Shown here: positions 1-2,795 of the stretch, in pieces
Numbering within the stretch: the first letter of the stretch is position 1
Layout of the letters: each line of letters starts with the position of its first letter
Origin: Methanomicrobiaceae archaeon
Lineage (GTDB): Archaea > Halobacteriota > Methanomicrobia > Methanomicrobiales > Methanomicrobiaceae
Assembly: GCA_030628325.1 (NCBI GenBank)
Contig: DAOVRB010000068.1
Span: 1-6,394, forward strand
Length of the DNA stretch: 6,394 nt
Direction of reading: 5' to 3'
Translations under genes and position numbers: made by a program
The notes under the pieces: model-generated
Told to the model about the DNA's origin: nothing
Databases searched by the model: none
Seen by the model: only the letters and a program-made list of their open reading frames with translations

Positions 1-316
1 TTATGAAATGAACTTTCAGGCGGTTGAATGAAAAAGAGCACAACTCTTTTTCATGGTAAATGTGCATGAGGCGTCAGCCTCACACGTTTTGATGACAAAT
101 CACAAAGTGATTTACATAGTAAACGTGCATGACGCCTCAGCGTCAGGCACTGTTTGATGAAAATTTTTGATTTTCAAGGCAAAATCTTTTTTTAGGATTG
201 GAATTCATTATTTCAAACCATTACTTCCCATACAATCGGAAATCTCATCTGTATCCATCAGATTATCTGTATTTATCCCTCATCTGCAACTATCAGATTA
301 TCTGTATTTCATCCTG
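1..316. other. Gene-free region with hairpin chain and tandem repeat
   Basis: No credible coding sequence is seen here; the short open frames on either strand have no ribosome site and no recognisable protein. The left part (about 28-176) is a chain of five hairpins with alternating AT-rich and GC-rich stems. The right part (257-326) is a 35-bp tandem duplication that runs into the 3' end of the HEAT-repeat gene. This is the downstream side of the HEAT gene, which reads right to left, so some hairpins could act in 3'-end formation or RNA stability. That is inference. Confidence 0.6.
28..176. repeat. Array of alternating hairpins (dispersed repeat family)
   Basis: Five consecutive stem-loops are visible. 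An 11-bp perfect stem pairs 28-38 with 44-54 (loop cacaa). A GC-rich stem pairs 67-72 with 77-82 (loop gtca), extended by GTG/CAC. A 7-bp perfect stem AAATCAC/GTGATTT pairs 97-103 with 107-113. A GC-rich stem TGACGC/GCGTCA pairs 130-135 with 140-145, flanked by GTGC/GCAC. A 7-bp stem TGAAAAT/ATTTTCA pairs 158-164 with 170-176. The GC-rich hairpins are copies of one element: both follow 'taaaygtgcatga' or similar and both end in 'gttttgatga' or 'gtttgatga'. A third copy lies at 1001-1065. No protein-coding role is apparent. It resembles a REP-like or other dispersed palindromic element; the function is unknown. Confidence 0.75.
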
Positions 317-326
317 TTACCTGCAG
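257..326. repeat. 35-bp tandem direct repeat
   Basis: The 18-mer atcagattatctgtattt occurs exactly at 257-274 and again at 292-309, a 35-bp period. The rest of the unit is degenerate (atccctcatctgcaact against catcctgttacctgcagg). The second unit overlaps the stop codon of the HEAT-repeat gene at 317-319, so the duplication touches its 3' end. Two copies with no further array make this a local duplication, not a CRISPR. Confidence 0.7.
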
Positions 327-910
327 GCCTCAGTAATTGCTGTTTTGATTGCTTCACAGACTCCTGAGTCATCTTCATGATCTAGGGCCCGTTTAAGTGC
401 GACACACGACTCATCACCGCCAATTCTGCCAATAGATATTGCCGTACTTTTTCTGACAAATTCATTTTCATCTGTAAGCAGCGGTATAAGATAACTGCGT
501 AAATCTTCCCTGCTAAAGAATCCAAGCCCTTTGGCCGCCATATGTCTGACATGGTCCTTTTCATCCTGCAGGGTTGCCAAAAGGGGTTCATAGGCACGCT
601 CATCACCAATCCGCCCAAGTGCTTCTGCTGAACGATACCTGACTACCCAGTCATCATCACCAAGACATGTGATCAGGGAGTCCACTGCCACCACCCCGAG
701 ACTTACAAGCGCCTCCATTGAACGGGCCCTTACATTTTTTTCGCGATCATGCAGTGCCGCAATCAGATTCGCGACAATTTTGTCGCTTTTTGTTGTTCCG
801 AGAAATAAGGCTGCCATCTGGCGAAGACGCGGATCTTCATCCACAAGCGCATTGCAGAGACCCTGCATACCCTCTTTTTCAAAAGTAAATTTACTATAAA
901 TATCTGACAT
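317..910 (-). CDS. HEAT-repeat domain protein (197 aa)
   Basis: The protein is built almost entirely of about six HEAT-like helical repeats of about 30 residues. They lie roughly at residues 14-42, 45-72, 75-103, 106-131, 137-165 and 168-196. Each has the usual D-x-x-x-x-V-R-x-x-A-x-x-x-L-G pattern, for example DDDWVVRYRSAEALGRIGD and DENEFVRKSTAISIGRIGG. This is the PBS-lyase-type HEAT family, common in methanogens as a protein-interaction scaffold; a bilin-lyase activity is not implied. No signal peptide or membrane segment is seen. I chose the ATG at 908-910 because GAGGAGA lies 8 nt upstream (919-925). An in-frame ATG at 1051 would add 47 residues translated from a palindromic repeat and is not credible. 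The partner and pathway are unknown, and no neighbour suggests one. Confidence 0.88.
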   Translation of the reverse strand: MSDIYSKFTFEKEGMQGLCNALVDEDPRLRQMAALFLGTTKSDKIVANLIAALHDREKNVRARSMEALVSLGVVAVDSLITCLGDDDWVVRYRSAEALGRIGDERAYEPLLATLQDEKDHVRHMAAKGLGFFSREDLRSYLIPLLTDENEFVRKSTAISIGRIGGDESCVALKRALDHEDDSGVCEAIKTAITEACR

Positions 911-918
911 TATGGTTT

Positions 919-925
919 TCTCCTC
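919..925 (-). promoter_or_regulatory. Ribosome binding site fixing the HEAT gene start
   Basis: GAGGAGA on the minus strand, 8 nt before the ATG at 910. It decides the start against the longer in-frame ATG at 1051. The string GGAGAAAACCA that contains part of this site is repeated further upstream (about 979-989, minus), apparently by chance or as a short duplication. Confidence 0.75.
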
Positions 926-1000
926 TGACGGTTTGATAGTCAAAACCAATAGTTGAGAATCAAGCATCAGGACAGGTTTGGTTTTCTCCCTGTTTTCAAC

Positions 1001-1065
1001 TAAAACGTGCATGACGCGTAAGCGTTCATGCACTGTTTGATGAAAAATCACGAAGTGGTTTACAT
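1001..1065. repeat. Second locus of the dispersed hairpin pair
   Basis: This repeats the two-hairpin architecture seen at 92-160. The first stem is GTGCATGA-CGC (1007-1017) with GCGTTCATGCAC (1022-1033), loop gtaa and one bulged base. It is followed by 'tgtttgatgaa' and then AAATCAC (1045-1051) with GTGGTTT (1055-1061), loop gaa, ending 'tttacata'. The match to the 115-160 copy is close (cgtgcatgacgc, cactgtttgatgaa). It lies upstream of the HEAT gene, about 100-150 bp before its start, so it might be in the 5' leader. The function is unknown. Confidence 0.75.
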
Positions 1066-1128
1066 ACCTAATTAATCATATAGATCCGGGTAATTATTTA
1101 CACTAACCGTTACAACTGACCGGAATTG

Positions 1129-1144
1129 AAAAATAACAAAAAAA
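1129..1144 (-). terminator. Poly-T terminator after the 127-aa gene
   Basis: Read on the minus strand, a run of seven T (1138-1144) follows the TAA stop directly, then GTTA and another five T (1129-1133). Archaeal RNA polymerase typically stops at T-rich tracts without a hairpin. The position right after the stop codon fits this role. Confidence 0.6.
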
Positions 1145-1528
1145 TTAATTCTCAGCGTGGGTTTTTTTCCACCAGAGAACTTCACCATTCTCAACCTTCA
1201 GAACTTTAAGTTCCTTTACCTTCGCATCGCCAGGAACTGCGGCAACATCCGCACCGGACGGGACAAAGAAGATCGGATAGTCAAATTTCAGACCTTCTGC
1301 TTCAGCAGTGATAATTTTTGCATTAAAATTTTCAACATCATCTGCAGAAATTTCAGAGGCGATTACAACATTTACCGGATAGCGCTTTGTTGTGCCAAAG
1401 CGTTTTCTGGATACCTGGTAATCACCACATAACGGAGCCCTCTCAATCTCCCATCCCTCAGATGGAGAGAACATATTCTTTAAATCTCTTAATACATAGG
1501 AATGCATAGAATCATTTACGGAACCCAT
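1145..1528 (-). CDS. Hypothetical protein, 127 aa
   Basis: I do not recognise the family with confidence. It is a soluble mixed alpha/beta protein with no signal peptide, membrane segment or cysteine cluster. The middle has a pattern of beta strand, turn and helix (CGDYQVSRKRFGTTKRYPVN at about residues 34-53, then VVIASEIS and an amphipathic helix through DVENFNAKI). A second strand pair follows (DYPIFFVPSGADVAAVPGDA), and the end is basic-aromatic (LWWKKT). The D-x-x-x-x-R-K-R core followed by hydrophobic strands recalls restriction-endonuclease-like folds, but no clear PD-(D/E)XK site is visible, so this is only a guess. The start is well supported: AAGGTGA lies 7 nt before the ATG. It is probably monocistronic, with its own TATA-like box and a poly-T tract directly after the stop. 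Confidence 0.8.
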   Translation of the reverse strand: MGSVNDSMHSYVLRDLKNMFSPSEGWEIERAPLCGDYQVSRKRFGTTKRYPVNVVIASEISADDVENFNAKIITAEAEGLKFDYPIFFVPSGADVAAVPGDAKVKELKVLKVENGEVLWWKKTHAEN

Positions 1529-1535
1529 TAATCAC

Positions 1536-1570
1536 TCACCTTAAAGTATAGTGCATTTTTTCAAATTTAA
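1536..1570 (-). promoter_or_regulatory. Promoter and RBS of the 127-aa gene
   Basis: On the minus strand a TATA-like TTAAATTT lies at 1563-1570. A start about 26 nt downstream of its centre falls near 1542, just before the ribosome site AAGGTGA (1536-1542), which is 7 nt from the ATG. The geometry fits a short-leader archaeal promoter; the TATA match is modest. Confidence 0.45.
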
Positions 1571-1705
1571 GTGTATCTTTGTGAATTTTGGGATGAAATC
1601 TACCACAAGGCCAGACTATTACAATCAACAATTAGAATACATTGATTTTAACACAGAGTTAATAACATTCGTAAATCAAAAATAAATATTTGCGGCTTAA
1701 CACAT

Positions 1706-1720
1706 AAAAAACCGAAAAAA
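1706..1720 (-). terminator. Poly-T terminator after tRNA-Asp copy 1
   Basis: On the minus strand two runs of six T (1715-1720 and 1706-1711), separated by CGG, begin 6 nt after the tRNA 3' end. This is a typical archaeal stop signal for a stable RNA gene. Confidence 0.65.
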
Positions 1721-1725
1721 TAACA

Positions 1726-1798
1726 CGCCCAGGACGGAATTCGAATCCGTGTCGCAGCCGTGACAGGGCTGCATGATAGGCCCCTACACTACCTGGGC
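1726..1798 (-). tRNA. tRNA-Asp (anticodon GTC), copy 1
   Basis: This 73-nt gene folds as a complete cloverleaf. The acceptor is GCCCAGG/CCTGGGC, and the anticodon stem is CAGCC/GGCTG with loop CTGTCAC, giving anticodon GTC. The T arm contains ACGGATTCGAATTCCGT. The discriminator base is G73, the expected identity base for aspartate. The CCA end is not encoded (TGT follows). The sequence is identical to the copy at 2388-2460. It serves GAC and GAU codons. Upstream, an AT-rich stretch around 1811-1826 (taatatgtaa on the minus strand) may be its TATA element. Confidence 0.96.
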
Positions 1799-1826
1799 AG
1801 ATTTAATTTAGTTTACATATTAGTTT

Positions 1827-1921
1827 GCATGAAGGTGACGATTGCCATTTTCATTAAACAGCACCTGAAGCCTGTGCTTCATGCTCTTTTTTGCGAAAAC
1901 AACGATTGTCATTTTCTATAA
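1827..1921. repeat. Inverted repeat GCATGAAG/CTTCATGC and related direct repeats
   Basis: GCATGAAG (1827-1834) is the exact reverse complement of CTTCATGC (1877-1884). Inside, AGGTG and CACCT can pair further. A degenerate direct repeat overlaps: acgattgccattttcatta at about 1839 and acgattgtcattttctata at about 1902. The second copy can itself fold (ACAA cga TTGT within GAAAA...TTTTC). No gene is seen in it. Confidence 0.55.
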
Positions 1922-2031
1922 CATATAGGAGCTATAAACCATTTAAACCTTTGAGTTTGTCACGCAAAAACAAACATTTTCACTTTTTCATTTATAAGTG
2001 GCAGACGTTTATTTTTGAAGTACTGGTAAAC

Positions 2032-2151
2032 AAAGTTTTTCCAAAAAACTTTCCCGAACAACGCCATTCCCCTGAAGGATGGTGTGAAACGAAAGTTTTT
2101 CAAAATAAACTTTCTAAAACAACGCTCTTCCACTGAAGGGCGGTGTGAAGT
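2032..2151. repeat. 60-bp tandem repeat, two copies, each with two hairpins
   Basis: Unit 1 begins at 2032 and unit 2 at 2092, both with AAAGTTTTT, and both contain acaacg, ctgaagg and ggtgtgaa at matching places. Unit 1 folds as AAAGTTTTT (2032-2040) with AAAAACTTT (2044-2052), then CGCCATTC (2062-2069) with GGATGGTG (2077-2084). Unit 2 folds as AAAGTTT (2092-2098) with AAACTTT (2107-2113), then CGCTCTTC (2123-2130) with GAAGGGCG (2135-2142). The second stem pairs in a shifted register in unit 2, so the two copies keep hairpin potential without strict base-pair covariation. Confidence 0.75.
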
Positions 2152-2188
2152 GCGATCAACCGATTACACGGGACAATTGGCCGGATCA

Positions 2189-2210
2189 GTCAGGGACATC
2201 TCTGTCTGAC
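2189..2210. repeat. Small bulged hairpin
   Basis: GTCA (2189-2192), a gg bulge, GACA (2195-2198), loop tctc, then TGTC (2203-2206) and TGAC (2207-2210). This gives 8 base pairs with a two-base bulge. It lies between the tandem repeat and the terminator-like hairpin; its role is unknown. Confidence 0.5.
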
Positions 2211-2241
2211 ACTACAAATATCAGAAAATACAAACATAGCC

Positions 2242-2277
2242 AAAAACCATACTTTTAGTAAAAAGTCTGGTTTTTTT
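2242..2277 (+). terminator. Long hairpin with T run (terminator-like, plus strand)
   Basis: AAAAACCA (2242-2249), one mismatch, and ACTTTT (2251-2256) pair with AAAAGT (2261-2266), one mismatch, and TGGTTTTT (2268-2275). The loop is agta, giving 14 pairs. The plus strand continues the T run to seven T (2271-2277). It looks like an intrinsic terminator for a plus-strand transcript, yet no plus-strand protein gene lies upstream. It may end a noncoding RNA, or simply be another palindrome of this region. Confidence 0.5.
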
Positions 2278-2278
2278 C

Positions 2279-2370
2279 ATTATAGTTCCGAACGTATTTT
2301 TAATAATAACCAATGTAAATCGCTAAACGCGATTTACATTGGTTTAAAAAGTGACGTTCGTAACTATAAT
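2279..2370. repeat. 92-bp nested palindrome (possible MITE-like element)
   Basis: The outer arms ATTATAGTTCCGAACGT (2279-2295) and ACGTTCGTAACTATAAT (2354-2370) are inverted repeats matching at 16 of 17 positions. Nested inside is a perfect 16-bp stem: AACCAATGTAAATCGC (2308-2323), loop taaac, GCGATTTACATTGGTT (2329-2344). The inner stem contains AAATCGC/GCGATTTACAT, close to the AAATCAC/GTGATTTACAT hairpins near 100 and 1050, so the element probably belongs to the same dispersed family. Terminal inverted repeats on a 92-bp non-coding unit are MITE-like, but no clear target duplication is visible beyond a possible TA. Confidence 0.7.
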
Positions 2371-2374
2371 CTGC

Positions 2375-2380
2375 AAAAAA
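2375..2380 (-). terminator. Poly-T terminator after tRNA-Asp copy 2
   Basis: Six T on the minus strand, starting 8 nt after the tRNA 3' end at 2388, preceded by TGATTTA. It fits a stop signal for the tRNA-Tyr/tRNA-Asp transcript. Confidence 0.55.
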
Positions 2381-2387
2381 TAAATCA

Positions 2388-2460
2388 CGCCCAGGACGGA
2401 ATTCGAATCCGTGTCGCAGCCGTGACAGGGCTGCATGATAGGCCCCTACACTACCTGGGC
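2388..2460 (-). tRNA. tRNA-Asp (anticodon GTC), copy 2
   Basis: The 73 nt are identical to the copy at 1726-1798, with the same acceptor stem, anticodon loop CTGTCAC and G73; CCA is not encoded. It lies 34 nt downstream of tRNA-Tyr on the same strand with no poly-T between them, so the two are probably co-transcribed. Identity with copy 1 extends only a few bases beyond the gene (2386-2461 against 1724-1799), which suggests gene conversion or an older duplication whose flanks have diverged. Confidence 0.96.
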
Positions 2461-2494
2461 ATTTACTGACACCATCCCCTCCCCTGTAATCAGG

Positions 2495-2600
2495 TCCCGC
2501 CTCCCGGAATCGAACCGGGGACATCGCGGTAGCCGCGCAGTTACCTAAATCGGTAAACCATACTACAGCCGCGCACTCTACCAGTCTGAGTTAAGGCGGG
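2495..2600 (-). tRNA. tRNA-Tyr (anticodon GTA) with 32-nt intron
   Basis: Exon 1 is 2563-2600 and exon 2 is 2495-2530; the intron is 2531-2562. The mature 74-nt tRNA has acceptor CCCGCCT/AGGCGGG with C1-G72 and A73, the archaeal tyrosine identity set. The D stem is ACTC/GAGT, and the anticodon stem is CGCGG/CCGCG with loop CTGTAG+A. The T arm is CCCGG-TTCGATT-CCGGG. The anticodon GTA lies at 2564-2566. The intron sits between positions 37 and 38, the usual archaeal site. A bulge-helix-bulge can be drawn by pairing loop bases CTGT with GCGG near the intron 3' end, and the intron interior can fold (TTACC/GGTAA). CCA is not encoded. Splicing would need the tRNA endonuclease and ligase. Confidence 0.93.
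2531..2562 (-). other. tRNA-Tyr intron
   Basis: This 32-nt segment interrupts the anticodon loop after G37. The exact limits follow from closing the 5-bp anticodon stem and a 7-base loop. The interior forms a small hairpin TTACC-gattta-GGTAA. It is too short to hold a C/D box RNA. Confidence 0.85.
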
Positions 2601-2631
2601 TCTGGTGCTCTACAATATAGGACAGTGACAC

Positions 2632-2640
2632 TATTAAATA
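2632..2640 (-). promoter_or_regulatory. TATA box of tRNA-Tyr/tRNA-Asp
   Basis: TATTTAATA on the minus strand, centred about 36 bp before the tRNA-Tyr 5' end. A start about 26 bp downstream gives a leader of roughly 10 nt, normal for archaeal tRNA genes. It diverges from the leuA promoter about 50 bp away. Confidence 0.5.
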
Positions 2641-2689
2641 TTCCGCTTTAGATTCCCCGTATTTTTTCAGGCAAAAGGAGTGACATCAG

Positions 2690-2700
2690 TTATATATAAA
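2690..2700 (+). promoter_or_regulatory. TATA box of leuA
   Basis: TTATATATAAA is a strong archaeal TATA match. A start about 26 bp downstream of its centre falls at or next to the ATG at 2721. The transcript would then either be leaderless for a short ORF at 2721 or carry a leader of about 34 nt before the proposed CTG start of leuA at 2755. Confidence 0.6.
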
Positions 2701-2720
2701 TTACAGCCCAAAATATAATC

Positions 2721-2795
2721 ATGTCTTCTAAAATAAATGAGACAGGGATAGTCACTGAACAAGTGGCAGGTCGCTTTCTTCAGCCCCAATGCTGA
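2721..2795 (+). other. Possible 24-codon leader ORF or displaced N-terminus of leuA
   Basis: An ATG at 2721, placed at the predicted transcription start, opens 24 codons (peptide starting MSSKINETGIVTEQV) that end at TGA 2793-2795. It overlaps the beginning of leuA in the neighbouring frame. It is not leucine-rich, so it is not an obvious attenuation peptide. Skipping one base near 2760 would join it to the leuA frame (…IVTE/KWQVAFF…), so it may instead be the true N-terminus separated by a one-base frameshift or a sequence error. Confidence 0.35.
2744..2748 (+). promoter_or_regulatory. Candidate RBS for a CTG start of leuA
   Basis: AGGGA lies 6 nt before CTG at 2755. It is the only Shine-Dalgarno-like string close to the conserved leuA N-terminus and supports initiation there. 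The match is short. Confidence 0.4.

Larger units (their letters stand above)
1799..2387. other. Structured gene-free region between the tRNA-Asp copies
   Basis: This 589-bp stretch has no credible protein. The longest plus-strand frame (1891-2136) is low-complexity, rich in K, F and S, and runs across repeats. It holds, in order, a long-range inverted repeat (1827-1884), related direct repeats (1838-1921), a 60-bp tandem repeat with hairpins (2032-2151), a small bulged hairpin (2189-2210), a terminator-like hairpin (2242-2277) and a nested palindrome (2279-2370). The structure density suggests a noncoding RNA or remains of small mobile palindromic elements; neither is proved. Confidence 0.6.

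Noticed and set aside
257..326. CRISPR-like spaced repeat
   Set aside because: There are only two copies, directly adjacent (35-bp period with an 18-bp exact core), and the intervening parts are similar and not unique spacers; no cas genes are present.
911..1051. 47-residue N-terminal extension of the HEAT-repeat protein (start at 1051)
   Set aside because: It is translated from the palindromic repeat at 1001-1065 and has no ribosome site, while ATG 910 has GAGGAGA at ideal spacing and begins just before the HEAT repeats.
1891..2136. 81-aa plus-strand open frame
   Set aside because: It crosses the tandem repeat and hairpins, has low-complexity composition rich in K, F and S, and starts with no proper ribosome site.
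2032..2151. Strict base-pair covariation between the two 60-bp repeat copies
   Set aside because: On careful pairing the same register gives a C-C mismatch in copy 2; its stem forms only in a shifted register, so covariation cannot be claimed.
2300..2524. 74-aa minus-strand open frame
   Set aside because: It runs through tRNA-Asp, tRNA-Tyr exon 2 and the nested palindrome; translation of tRNA genes is not credible.
2676..2682. GGAGTGA as a ribosome site for leuA
   Set aside because: It lies upstream of the TATA box and so would not be in the transcript, and no start codon in frame lies at a suitable distance.
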